DNA of 64,000 bases from Chamaelirium japonicum (lineage: Eukaryota; Streptophyta; Magnoliopsida; Liliales; Melanthiaceae): contig OX393550.1 of NCBI GenBank assembly GCA_947650365.1, positions 98,791,924 through 98,855,923 of the forward strand. Reading direction: 5' to 3'. The notes below the pieces were generated by a model. It ran no database searches, was not told the origin of the DNA, and was given only the letters and a program-made list of their open reading frames with translations. Shown here piece after piece: positions 21,609 to 32,699 of the stretch (position 1 is the stretch's first letter; each line of letters begins with the position of its first letter). Made by a program: the position numbers and the translations under genes.

Positions 21609-22826
21609 ATGGCCTCACCAAACCGTGAAACCCTTAGTGCCAAACCCGAGAAGTTTGACGGGTCTAACTTCAAGAGGTGGCAAAACCAGATGCGATTCTG
21701 ACTAACCACACTTGGGTTACTGTCAGCCATAGGTGAAACCGCACCAGGAGTATCCAGTGGGTCTAGCCAAACTCGTCGTACCTGAGCCTCCACTTCTCAA
21801 CCGGAACCTGAATCAACTTTTGGCATTCCCACTAGGACCCCAGAAGAAATCAACTATCATGGCCTTCATAGGATCCTAGGGGCATTATCTGATAGACTCT
21901 ATGATATCTATTATACCATTCAAAACCCTAAGGATCTATGGGATACCCTAGAGCGTAAATATGGCCTAGATGATGCTGGAGTAAAACGCTTCAAAGCGTC
22001 AGACTTCAATAGCTTCAAAATGGTTGACTCCAAACCCATGAATGATCAGATTCATGAGTTTGAGAACCTAGTCCAACACCTGAAGACGAATGGTTCCACT
22101 CTTGATGAAACCTTCCAAATAGTCTGTCTTATAGATAAACTATCTGCTTCTTGGTCCGAGTTTTCTAAGCACCTAAGTCATACCCAAGGTGACCTAACCC
22201 TAACTCAAGTTCTAAACTCTATTAGAATTGAGGAGCAATATAGGTTCAGGAAAAAGGGATCTTCTGAATCCAAACCCAAAGTCAACAACATAGAGGGTCA
22301 ACCATCCAAGCCATTCCAAAAACCCAAAAACAAGTTTCAGAAGAAACCCTTCCATCCTAAGCCTAAACCCTATACCAAGAAGCCCTACCATAGCAACCAT
22401 AACCCAAACCATCCCAATGACCAAAAGAAGGAAGGAGTGCGTTGCTGCTACGTCTGCGGTCGGACCAATCACATGGTCAACCAATGCTTCTACAAGAAGA
22501 CAGCATCACCTCCAAATCCAAGAAGAAATAGTCCAATGCCACCCGGCTCCCAAGTCAACATGGTGACCTTTGGAGCTGGCTCTTCTGGGACCGCTTTCAG
22601 GTCTGTTCTCTTTACCACTGAAGTTAACATGACCGTTCAAGCATTTGATTGGTGGATTGACACAGGAGCTAACATTCATGTTTGCTCTGATCAAGTTTTA
22701 TTTTCTACCTATCAGGTCTCAAGTGAAGGAGCTGTAAGCATGGGGAATAATGCTGAGACTCGTGTGCTAGGGATAGGACGGATCGACTTGAAGCTGACGT
22801 CGGAGAAGACCCTAAGGGGGTGTTAG
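21609..22826 (+). pseudogene. copia B gag-protease
   Basis: The gag start MASPNRETLSAKPEKFDG is at 21609. Codon 31 is TGA where the family has Trp (FKRWQNQMRF stop LTT), and more stops follow before 22020. An open stretch from 22020 to 22815 includes gag, a Lys/Pro-rich region, the zinc knuckle CYVCGRTNHMVNQC (about 22445), and the protease motif WWIDTGANIHVCSD (about 22650). The PIF/Harbinger element entered the protease region at TAA 22813-22815, so the last codons before 22826 are transposon sequence. Confidence 0.9.
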
Positions 22827-23447
22827 TCAATTGGGATTTTAAAACTATTATTCAGGAGTTCATGGACTTGCGGTCTTTGAGAATCCGTGGACTTTTTTTA
22901 AAGAGTCTTTGGGATTTTTTAGAAGTCTGCAGACTTTTCTGAAAAGTCCACGGTCTCATAAATCCCTTTTTTAGGAGTTCACGTGGGATTTTTGTTGTGG
23001 ACTTGGACATAAAATCCCTTTTGACTAACACATTTGAAGAACAATTTTGATGAATTTTGAAGGCCCAATACGAAAAGTATTAAATCATTCATTAAAAAAA
23101 ATATAAAAGAACAATAAAATAAAATTAAGCTCGATTTAATCAACATTGCCTCTGCCATCCAAGATTGCCTCACCACGTTGGATAAATAGTTTGGCTAATT
23201 TTAACATATGTCAAATGGTAAAAAAAATTCATATCAAAGATTTTAGTAATTTTACATATATAAATTGATAATTTTTTCATAAATAAGATCATATTTCAAA
23301 CAAGATTAACAATTATCTAATACCAAAAGACTTTAACATACCATCAACCAAGGAGGTCATTTCCACAAATAACATACAAATTGAAAGTAGTATACTAATT
23401 AAAATAATAAGTCCAATATATGACCGAGGAGATAAATGTACCAAAGT

Positions 23448-24811
23448 CTAATTAGTATTCCTTCTATTAAGATGATCCTCCCACATGGATTGAGCAATAT
23501 TATTTCGCCACTCTTTTGCTGCCTCGCGTTCCCCATCTTGGGTCTGAAATACTTCTTCAGGATTCGGATCGTCCCCTATATTTTCCAAGAGTTCCTCAGA
23601 TTGATCAATAGGAAACTCATCGAAGCTACACTCTCGATGAATATAGTTGTGCAAAGCTGCATATTCCATCACTAGTAATGCTTGGGTCTTGTAAGGAAAT
23701 GGTGGGGCGACTTTAAATATAGTAAACCGTGATTTGAACACCCCAAAAATTCTCTCAATTGCAATTCGTAGAGATGAATGACGATGATTAAATAACTCGT
23801 TCTTATTCTCTAGGCGACGACCGGGTCCATACTCCCTCAGGTGATATCGAACACGGCAATAAGGGGCTAAAAATTGCATTCGATTTGGAAAACCGGCATC
23901 TACTAAATAAAATTTTCCTACAAGAATATAAAAATAATTAATATATAGAATTTTTTGGTAACTAATAATCAATGTTAATAGTAATATAGTAATAACAATT
24001 TTACCTCGTAAAACTTTAACCCCATCTGTCCGAGACAATGAATTATGCAAGACTCGTGCATCGTTTGCAGAACCCTCCCAACCGCTGAGGACATATATGA
24101 ATTGGAGATCAAATGTGCATGCTGCTAATACATTCTGAGAAATTTGACCTTTGCGGTTTCGATAATTCACTGTTTTCTCCCTAGGAACCATAACTGGAAT
24201 GTGGGTACCATCAATAGCTCCAATACAATTCTTATAAAAATATATATATATTAATAACAGAAGGAAATAACAAACTTATATGATGGTAAAATTATACATG
24301 TATGTATAAAATAACTTTTTACCTGAAAATATGGAAAGAATCGCTGGTCGTTTAAGATTTCAGGTGGAGTTGTAGTGGGAGGAGTTGCCATAAGATTTGG
24401 TGCTAATAAAACCAAAGCATTTAACACTTTATTGAAATTCTTACGAGCAGTCCATCTGGAACGTCCAAATCTTTCCCGAGTATTTCCATATCGATCGTTT
24501 TGGCCAACAGTCAGTAGAAACATACCGACCATTTCCTCAACACAAATGAATCTAGTATCCGATATTAGAGATTTCTCTCTAAGTATCCGACATAATTTTT
24601 GGAATACGTCTGGATACATCCTGTATAATTCACGGAACTCAACCGGATTACCATCAAGTTTTGTATGAATATATTTATATCCAGCACTAGTGATAGGGCG
24701 CTGTGGTCCAACTTGTCGTGCATGTGATCTCATAATATATAAAGCTGCAATTGTTACCACAGAATATACAGCATATATAACGGCCGATAACTCCTGATGA
24801 GGTGGTCTCAT
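23448..24811 (-). CDS. PIF/Harbinger DDE transposase (three exons)
   Basis: Exon 1 is 24811-24323 (163 codons, MRPPHQELSAV onward), exon 2 is 24230-24005 and exon 3 is 23917-23448. The introns (92 and 87 bp) have GT..AG ends and the splice phases match, giving 394 residues with no stop. The second intron is in frame and open, so it is also readable unspliced. Exon 1 carries the helix-turn-helix-like N-terminus (TRERFGRSRWTARKNF). The DDE_Tnp_4 catalytic core has GAIDGTH (first Asp), GWEGSANDARVL (second Asp), LVDAGFPN and RIAIERIFGVFK (catalytic Glu). All expected residues are present. The protein would cut and join element ends with help from the Myb-like ORF1 product. Confidence 0.92.
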
Positions 24812-24902
24812 TTTTTACCTGAAATAAACATTGTACATTCACAATCAAGAACAAACCATATTCGAAATGAGCAAAATATGATTGCATTTATAACCGGTTT
24901 TT

Positions 24903-25065
24903 TATAATTCTAAAGAACATACAATATGACCATCGTATGAATGCATTTGTAATTCTAAAGAACATACAATCGTATGACCATCGTATGAATGCATTTGTAA
25001 AATATGATTGCATTTGTAATTCTAAAGAACATACAATATGACCATCGTATGAATGCATTCATAAT
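24903..25065. repeat. Short tandem repeat between transposase and ORF1
   Basis: Three units of about 55-65 bp each contain AATTCTAAAGAACATACAAT and GACCATCGTATGAATGCATT. They lie in the intergenic part of the PIF/Harbinger element. Confidence 0.7.
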
Positions 25066-25332
25066 GTGAACTTTATTAATATAACGTCCAATAATAAAGA
25101 TACCATTCCATGATACGAGTGCAAATAAAGAAAGTTTTATTACATCTCAAAACGAGTCCCAAATAAAGCATAGAAATCAACCCTAACAACTCTGGCATCT
25201 AAAGAGTATCCATTTCTTCCTAGTCTCAGGGTCCATCTTCACAAATATGTCCTGCAACGCCGGATTCACCAATATCTCAGCAGCTTGAAAGCGAAGTGTG
25301 CGATCTAGGCCCGGGGTCTCCTCCAGAAGTTT

Positions 25333-26194
25333 TCACAAATCAGGCCGCTCGCAACTCTCACGTATTGCTTTCATATTTTCAGCAATGACTTCCACACTAC
25401 TCATAAGCCTATCAATTGTAGTGTCGACACCCTTGCCTTTAACCTTGGATGAGGAATCTTCTCTGATTTTACATTTACGCAGGGACCTACTGGATCGAGT
25501 AGTGGGAGATGCACTTTGAGTATCAGAACTCATACCAGGATGTGACTGACTTGTTGGAAAGGATGAAGGTTCATCGTCGGTGTTATCCTCCAAACTAACA
25601 TACATACGGTAAAGCGCATCCATTGGATCTTCCTCTGTCTCCATATCTTCTATGTCAGGTGGAGTCACACCAACTCCCATACCATAAGATTATTTTCCGG
25701 TAGCATATGCATTTCCAACCACAATCTTCAAGTCATCAAAGTCCTCAATCCTTTCTGTCAAGTACTTACGAGCGCTAGGGTGGTGCTATAAAAGAGAAAG
25801 ACAACTTTTAATAATAATGACAAACAAATATATACAAGCAAATTTATTAGATGTTAGTGGATATTACCGTAAAATATTCCTCCCACACCTCATCTGGGGC
25901 TGTAATCTTTTGGGTCACAGGGTCCCATCCAAACCCTGAATTAGAAGCCATCAGGTCAGCGACGGGTTGATATTGCCTTTTCCACACCCTCAGCTTGCTA
26001 CGAATGTGCTCTACCGTCTTATTGCCTTTGAATTTTTCATTCAAGGCTGGCAGAAGTTTCATCATTAGCAAGTTCTTTGAGAATGACCCATCTACACTTC
26101 TGCCACCATTATTTGTTGCTTCGACCAATAAACATAGCAACTCATCCTTTTCAGCATTACTCCACTTCTCATAGTTTGATTTCTTCGTTTCCAT
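25333..26194 (-). pseudogene. PIF/Harbinger ORF1, Myb/SANT-like protein (premature stop)
   Basis: Exon 1 (26194-25868, 109 codons) encodes a Myb/SANT-like DNA-binding domain: YEKWSNAEKDELLCLLVEA, then RSKLRVWKRQYQPVADL, then DEVWEEYFT. A GT-AG intron (25867-25786, 82 bp) joins in phase to exon 2, HHPSARKYLTERIEDFDD. Exon 2 has an in-frame TAA at 25692-25690, just after NAYATGK. Beyond it the frame stays open to 25333, with an acidic middle and a helical C-terminus (RLMSSVEVIAENMKAIRE). In this superfamily ORF1 binds the element ends and recruits transposase. The stop probably inactivates it or leaves a 140-residue DNA-binding fragment. Confidence 0.85.
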
Positions 26195-26559
26195 TACCTA
26201 GTCCAATTATCATAAATTCTTTAATCTCAACAAAATAAGAAGAAAATAGATCATCTAAATCAAAGATAATAAGAACTAGAATTGGATTAGGTATTTTAAT
26301 CGGTTTCGAACCAAACCGACTGATTTTGATCCAAACCAAACCGAATAAACTGACTAATTTTGATCCAAACCAAACCGACTAAACCGACTGATTTTGATCG
26401 GTTTCGACATATTCAATGGATCGAATTGGATTAGGTAAAAACCGATATAAGTATTATTATTTTTCGACATACGTAATATTTTTTCAATCGCATTGAGATC
26501 ATGGTAGTGTAACGTAGTAATGTTTTAAAATTGAGTTTACGTACGTCTAACACATACGG

Positions 26560-26705
26560 ACGTGACTTCCGTCCAACACATACGGAGCCGGACGGAGCCA
26601 TAAAGTGTTGGACGGCTTCGTCGTGACGTGACGTCCGTCCAACACATACGGAGCCGGACAGAGCCATAAAGTGTTGGACGAAGCCATGAAGTGTCGGATT
26701 GGAGT
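26560..26705. repeat. Tandem duplication of about 66 bp in PIF/Harbinger 5' region
   Basis: The block CCGTCCAACACATACGGAGC..CATAAAGTGTTGGACG occurs twice, with small differences. It contains CCAACAC and its complement GTGTTGG and can fold locally. Confidence 0.65.
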
Positions 26706-26799
26706 TGGGCATCGCGACAGTGTTAGACTGAGCCCTGGGCCCGCCATCACTTCAATTAAACCCTCTCTTTGTATGTGGCTGAGTAAAAAAAAAGCATAC

Positions 26800-26983
26800 A
26801 ATTAGTCAGCTCACCCTTTCTCTTTAGATGGTTAGCTGACGGAACAATTAGTTTTGGGGGGGTAAAGTCTAATTAAAGGCAAAATTTGGGGTCTAAAGTC
26901 TAATTAAATGCAAAATATGGGGCCTAAAGTCTAAATTTACACTACCTGAGGCCTAAATTTGTGGGGCAAAGTCAAAATAACCC
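26800..26983. mobile_element. Truncated Mutator-type MITE inside PIF/Harbinger
   Basis: The right half of the family seen at 13220 and 56705 is recognisable: GTTAGCTGACGGAACAATTA, GGGGTAAAGTCTAATTAA, and the end GTCAAAATAACCC at 26983. The left half is truncated and no target duplication is visible. Confidence 0.7.
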
Positions 26984-26999
26984 AAAAAAAAAAACCTCA

Positions 27000-27365
27000 G
27001 GTGTCACGAGGGATCGCGATCGGACGAGGCCGGACGGAGCCGGACGGAGCCGGATGCGTCGCGATCGGAGCCAGAGCCGGACGGAGCTGGACGGAGTCGG
27101 AGGCGTCGCGATCGGACAAGGCCGGACGGAGCCGGAGGCGTCACGATCGGAGCCAGAGCCGGAGGCGTCGCGATCGGAGCTGGAGGGTGTCGCGATCGAA
27201 GTGCGATGGTGGCTAAAAATTCAGGCGGTGGCACCGCCGTCGCTGGCCACGGAGCGGGCGAGTAGGGCCGCCGCGATGCTGGCGGTGGCACCACCGTCGC
27301 TGGCCACGGAGCGGGCGAGTAGGGCCGCCGCGATGCTGGCGGTGGCACCATCGTCGCTGGTCGCG
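27000..27365. repeat. GC-rich minisatellites (CGGAGCCGGA and 57 bp units)
   Basis: From 27000 to 27200, CGGACGGAGCCGGA and GCGTCGCGATCGGA alternate. From 27227 to 27360, a 57 bp unit beginning GGCGGTGGCACC is repeated about 2.4 times. The long ORFs on both strands here (26959-27582) come from this composition. On the minus strand a CT-rich leader and AAACCCTAG near 27620 suggest the promoter/5' UTR of the PIF ORF1 transcript. Confidence 0.6.
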
Positions 27366-27957
27366 GCTCAGCCCAGAATCCATCTCTCTCTCTCTCTCTT
27401 GTATTTTGTTCGGACCGACGGGCGACCGAGAGGGGTTGGGAGAGGGCAGCCGAGAGGGTTTGGGTCTCCCGACCAGGTTTCCGATGGGTACAAAGAAGAG
27501 GGAGGAGGGAGATAGAGAGGGAGATAGAGAGATAGGGAAGGAGAAAGGGAGATAGAGAGAGAGATACCTGTGGATCCAGCAATGGCGATCACCGGCGCAA
27601 GGGTTTGCAGTAAGCTAGGGTTTCGGGAGAACGTCTCACGTCTCACGTAAGGGGGGATTCAAAATTCCACCTTTGAGGTGGAACTTTTGACGGGCAAAAA
27701 ATATATATAGTAGGGTTTTTGAATCATTTTTGTTATGAAGTCCTGGACTTATCCCATGATTATTGACTAACGCCTAGTTTAGGACTCCAAACCCATATAA
27801 AATATTGACTAACGCCTGTAACAGGAGTTCACACTGTGGACTCCGCAACCACTAACGCCTAAATCTATAATACCGTAAAGAAGTTCAGAACCACTACTGG
27901 TATAATCCTAAATACAAGGAACTCTTCACAAAGTCCTAATTGACTAACACCCCCTAA

Positions 27958-28950
27958 CCCTGCACGGAGTCCATCATGTTCCGGAGATTAGGAGGAATCT
28001 AATTAGTGGGTCTTTATTAGTCCAACAGGGCTATAAGCTTGAATTTGAGTCCAATAAGGTTGTAATCACCAAGGGAATGAATTTTATTAGAAAATGATTT
28101 TTTTGTGATGGTTTGTTTAAATTGAATGTTTATAATCCTTCGTCCACAATTCTGAATATTGAGTCTTCGGTCACTTGGCACCAAAGACTAGGTCATGTGA
28201 ACTATAATTCTATCAAAAAACTCATGACCTTAAATATTATTCCTAAATCCGATACTAGGAATCTCGACAAGTACGAGATATGCGTAGAAGCCAAACAACC
28301 TAAGAAACCCTTTAAAACCATCGATCGAGACTCCAAAATACTTGAACTAATTTACAGCGATGTCTGTGATTCTCGAAGAACCTCGAGAGGTGGCAATAGA
28401 TATTTTGTAACGTTCATAGATGACGCTTCAAAATATTACCACCTATACCTTATTAAGACTAAGGATGAAGTACTCAGTAAATTTAAAATTTAAAGAGCTC
28501 AGGTTGAGAACCAATTAGACGAAAACATTAAGATCATTAGGTCAGACCGAGGAGGGGAATATACCTTAAATGAGTTAAGTGAGTACTGTGAAGACTATGA
28601 AATACTCCATGAAGTCACAGCTCCTTATACTCTCCAATCCAATGGTGTAGCGGAGAGGAAAAACAGGACCCTAATGAACATGGTCAATTCCATGTTACTA
28701 AGCTCTGGAGTGCCAGAGAACTTGTGGGGGGAAGCCTTAATGACGGCATGTTTTATCCTTAACCGTATTCCCTTTAAACACAATGACTTGACCCCATACG
28801 AAGTATGGAAACATAGAAAACCTAACTTAGAATATCTAAAAGTGTGGGGATGCCTAGCTAAGGTAAAAATCCCCGATAACAAAAGGAAGAAGATAGGACC
28901 TAAGACTGTAGATGCCATATTTATTGGCTACGCTTTAGATAGTAACGCTA
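27958..28950 (+). pseudogene. copia B GAG-pre-integrase and integrase
   Basis: Right after the TAA duplication, the copia reading resumes with a GAG-pre-integrase domain (WHQRLGHVNYNSIKK, CVEAKQPKKPF). Integrase follows: YFVTFIDDASKYYH, IIRSDRGGEYT, and APYTLQSNGVAERKNRT, then ENLWGEAL and VWGCLAKVKIP. Stops occur at about 28058 and 28491. Catalytic acidic residues are visible, but the frame is not continuous. Confidence 0.9.
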
Positions 28951-30780
28951 ATCGATTTTTAGTGTTTAACTCTGAAATAAGCGAAATAGCCAATAACACC
29001 ATAATCGAAGCTAGAGATGCATGCCTCATACTTCGAAAATATCTTCCCTTATAAGACTAGGATCAACACTAGGATTAATATCAGTAACCAAGCCTCCAGT
29101 TCTAATCAGGTAACTCAGATCGAACCCGAAGTCCAATTAAAACCTGAAAACCAGATTGAACCGGTAACCCAAACCGAACCTAGGAGGAGTAAACGTGCCC
29201 GTGTAGAAAAAATCTTTGATAACTTCTAAGCACTTCTGGTGGAGAACTCTCCCTCCACCTATATAGATGCAATGAAGTCCATAGACTCATTCTTTTGGAA
29301 AGAAGCCATAGATAACGAGATCCAATCCATACTTTAAAACCATACCTGGGAACTCACCAATTTACCTCCTGGTTGTAAAACCATAGGATGTAAATGGGTG
29401 TTTAAGAAGAAGTTTAGACCCGACGGTACCATAGATAAATTTAAAGCATGACTTGTAGCCAAGGGCTTTACCCAAAAACCTGGGGTAGACTACTTTGATG
29501 TCTACTCACCTGTTGCTAGGATAACCACGATTAGGATCATCATCGCCTTAGTTTCAATCTATAAGCTAGTCATATATCAAATGGATGTTAAGACTGTTTT
29601 CTTAAATGGCGACCTTAATGAGGAAATATATATGGACCAATCCGAGAGATTTACTGTACCTGGACAAGAGGGAAAGGTGTGTAAGTTAATTCGATCCCTC
29701 TATGGACTTAAACAAGCCCCAAAACAATGGCACATGAAATTCGATAAAGTTATCTTATCCTATGAATTTGATATCAATACAACGGATGAATGTGTATAAC
29801 ATAAAGTAGATGGTAACAATGTTGTCATTTTATGTTTGTATGTTGATGATATCCTAATATTCGGTTCAAACATACAAATCATAAATGATATCAAACACTT
29901 TTTGTCCCAAAACTTCGACATGAAAGATCTAGGACAAGCCGACGTTATTTTGAACACTAAGATCATTAGGAAGGACAATGGTTTAGTGCTATCTCAATCC
30001 CACTATGTCGAGAAAATTCTTAGGAAATTTTAAAACCCCGATTGTCAACCGGTATCCACACTATATGATCCAAATACTCATCTGATAAAGAATACTAGAG
30101 TTCCTAGACTACAGAGCGAGTAAGCTCAAATCATTGGATTGCTAGGTTTTCTAGCAAACTATACTCGACCCGATATCTCTTACATGGTAAATAGACTTAG
30201 TCGTTATATGTCTAACCCGAATGAGTCTCATTGGAACGCGTTCGAAAGAGTTTTTAGATACCTTAAGGGAACCATATCATATGTTCTCCACTATAGTGGA
30301 TATCTAGCTGTATTAGAGGGATACTCTGATGCTAACTGGATCAGTGACTCAATAGATATTAAGTCCACAACCGGATATATATTCCTACTAGGAGGTGGAG
30401 CCATATCTTGGAAATCCACCAAACATACCGTTATAGCTAGGAGTACTATGAAATCAGAAATGATAGCGCTAGATACCACTAGCACAGAAGCAGAATAGCT
30501 TCGAGATCTTCTATATGAGATCCCACTGATAGAAAAGCCTTTACCGGCTATATCTATCCATTGTGAATGTCGATCAGCTATTGACAAATGTAATCAAGAA
30601 AATGCTGATGTGAAAATAAATCGACATCTGAAAGTGAGACATAGATCTCTTAGATATAAGATAAAAAATCAAATAATTGCTCTAGACTTTGTTAGATCCG
30701 AAAAGAATTTGGCGGATCATCTAAGTAAGGGCCTTTCTAGGACAGTAGTCTTAGAATCGTCGAGGGGGATAGGATTAAGC
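28951..30780 (+). pseudogene. copia B reverse transcriptase and RNase H
   Basis: The integrase tail contains RRSKRARVEKIF. RT follows, with MDVKTVFLNGDLNEEIYMDQ (29581), YGLKQAPKQW, and the catalytic LYVDDILIFGS (about 29833). The RT-RNase H connection is [20 protein letters not shown] (30139 on), and RNase H has SDANWISDS and [12 protein letters not shown]. The tail ADHLSKGLSR is near 30715. In-frame stops at about 29335, 29449, 29797, 30031, 30121 and 30496 break the frame. Confidence 0.9.
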
Positions 30781-31344
30781 CCATAAGAAAAATCACCACA
30801 GTGGGAACCTAACCTCACGGAAGTTCAATGGGTAGAAACAAATTATAGTAGTGATTGAAAATGAGGAGCACTGAATAATGTTCCCGTCCCTATGACGTCA
30901 GTGCTTATTAAAATCAAGGGGTAAGATGAGTGTAAAACTCTTAATAAGTCCAAGACCCATGAGGCGGGGTGTCGCCTTGCTCACACCCCTATTAGGACTT
31001 ACCTATATGTAATTCATTGTGAGGCCGCAACTTTGGGACCAGGGCTGCTCCCTAGAAACATACAAGAAAAGATATCTGCGCAAGGCCATTAATAGCGCAA
31101 CTCGCTTAGAACCATCGAAAACTGTACTACGTGTACTACTTGTAGAAACCCGATAAATGAGACTGGTTCAAGGCGTAGTCAACCAAGTCCTCACGGATGT
31201 ATACAACTGTACTAAGTGGAGGTTCAAACCGGAAGGTACCTACACCTACTGCGGAGTATAAGGAATCCAGCAAAGTCCTTTTACTTTACATTTTAAAATT
31301 TTTAATTATTTAATATTTAGTGGTTTTAAACACATGTGGGGGAT
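30781..31344 (+). other. copia B 3' internal untranslated region and polypurine tract
   Basis: This non-coding region follows RNase H and ends in CATGTGGGGGAT at 31333-31344, immediately before the 3' LTR TG. It contains CCATGAGGCGGGGTGTCGCC and other short phrases common to the 3' region of this copia type. Confidence 0.7.
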
Positions 31345-32482
31345 TGTTAGGTGTGTGTTTTAAAACCATACAAAAACCAATGGGTTTAGTCCCATATCGA
31401 TAAGGGGAGAAATCCCCTACCAACTTAAAAGGGATTGCCCACTTCCCCTCACTAGTCATCACACTAGAGGAAGGGCTCCACTAGCTTACACATGCGCGCG
31501 CGTGCGTGCCGAGCCGGGCCGGGCTTGGGCTTGGGCATGGGCTGGGCCGCGCGTGTGTGTGTGCCCGCGGACCCGGACACGATAGCACCTCCGAAATGGG
31601 CTGGTCCGCACCTGCCCTATTTTTGTTTTTTGCTTTTAAGTCCTCCACCATTTACTAATTTCCTTTTGGGGTTCTAGTCGTTGCTGCATGCTAGCTGTTA
31701 CGCGAGAAGCGTCGCTGCATGCTAGCCGTTACGAGCTGTAACGTGCGCGGGGTTAATGGGCTTAATCGCAGCCCACGAATGCCTCCCCTCTTTCAGCCTC
31801 CCATTAACAGCCCGAGGCCTATATAAGGCTCGGTGCAGCCATGGGATGTGCACAATCCGACAATCGGAATTACTCTCTGTCTCTCCCTCTCTCATTCTCT
31901 CAAGCTTGTGGTGTAGTGCTGCCATTTTGCTCCGAGGAGACTCCCTCTCTCGGATCAAACCTCTGCTGCAGTGCTGCGTCCCTGCTTCGAGAAGATCGTC
32001 ATCGAGTCGCTGGGTTTCTGCAAGTTGTACGAGGTTCGCAAAGCCTTCTTGGAGTCGTGCCGACGAGAAAGAGGTCGCCTGACCGGGGTCGTCGTATCTC
32101 CGAGAACCGTTGCCACGAGACCCGCACGAGGGGGGCAATAAGTTTCTTGGGACAGTGCCTAGCACGCTTCGACCACAGGCCATAGTTTCTAACTCTTCCT
32201 TTGTCCTAATAATAGATCTAAACTTATCGACTTGCATCTAATAGAGAAATCTAAATAATTATAGATAATTTAGATAGATTATTTCTCTCTTTTAGAAAAG
32301 TTCGGCAAGGTGAATGACGGTTCCATAGAACCCGCTCTGCCTTGGCAAACAATTTCTAAAATAATATTGTGGCTTGATTTTACTTTCGTGAAAAATCATA
32401 TTTGCTAAATAATCAATTATTTAATATAAAGTACTTGATTAATTCTTAAGTTTTCTAGTATAAAACGATTAGATTTCCAACA
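31345..32482 (+). repeat. copia B 3' LTR
   Basis: An 1138 bp LTR matching the 5' LTR throughout, including the TATATAAG box near 31820, and ending in CCAACA, followed by the AATGT target duplication. Confidence 0.95.
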
Positions 32483-32487
32483 AATGT

Positions 32488-32645
32488 TTCTCGAAAGCCA
32501 ATACCGAGTTGTTGATTGAATCCCTTTGCAACAAGTTGAGTTATTAAACACTCCAATGATCCATCAGATTTAAGTTTCGCTTTGTAGACCCACTTACAAC
32601 CCACAGCATTCATAATTGGTGTTCTAGGAACAAGCTCCCATGTAT
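32488..32645 (-). pseudogene. copia A RT, displaced 5' fragment
   Basis: Minus-strand reading from 32645 gives TWELVPRTPIMNAVGCKWVY and KAKLKSDGS, the start of a copia RT. It continues in sense with 19995 if copia B is removed ([16 protein letters not shown] spans the junction). The element is truncated upstream of TWELVP. Confidence 0.85.
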
Positions 32646-32699
32646 CATAGAACTATCAAACCCTGACTAGTAGTTGGAAATTCCACTCCCAATTATTTG

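Larger units (their letters stand above)
22816..27954 (-). mobile_element. PIF/Harbinger transposon, both ORFs present (5139 bp)
   Basis: Terminal inverted repeats are GGGGGTGTTAGTCAATTGGG at the left and CTAATTGACTAACACCCC at the right. The TSD is TAA at 22813-22815 and 27955-27957, the superfamily signature. Joining the flanks restores copia B protease sequence, which confirms the limits. Both diagnostic genes lie on the minus strand: a Myb/SANT-like ORF1 (26194-25333) and a DDE transposase (24811-23448). The 1.7 kb before ORF1 contains a Mutator MITE relic and GC-rich minisatellites. Confidence 0.96.
20001..32482 (+). mobile_element. copia B: Ty1/copia LTR retrotransposon with PIF/Harbinger insert
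   Basis: Both LTRs are complete (20001-21139 and 31345-32482), start TGTTGGGTGTG or TGTTAGGTGTG and end TTTCCAACA. The target duplication AATGT is intact at 19996-20000 and 32483-32487. A polypurine-type tract, CATGTGGGGGAT, precedes the 3' LTR. Without the 5139 bp PIF/Harbinger insert, the element is about 7.3 kb. Multiple stops in gag and pol show it is defective. No tRNA-iMet primer-binding site is evident after the 5' LTR (the sequence there is ATCCAAGAAACTTATTG), so the primer is unknown. Confidence 0.95.

Noticed and set aside
26959..27646. Long ORFs on both strands in the GC-rich part of the PIF/Harbinger element.
   Set aside because: Produced by CGGAGCCGGA and 57 bp repeats; no domain, and each strand is open simultaneously.
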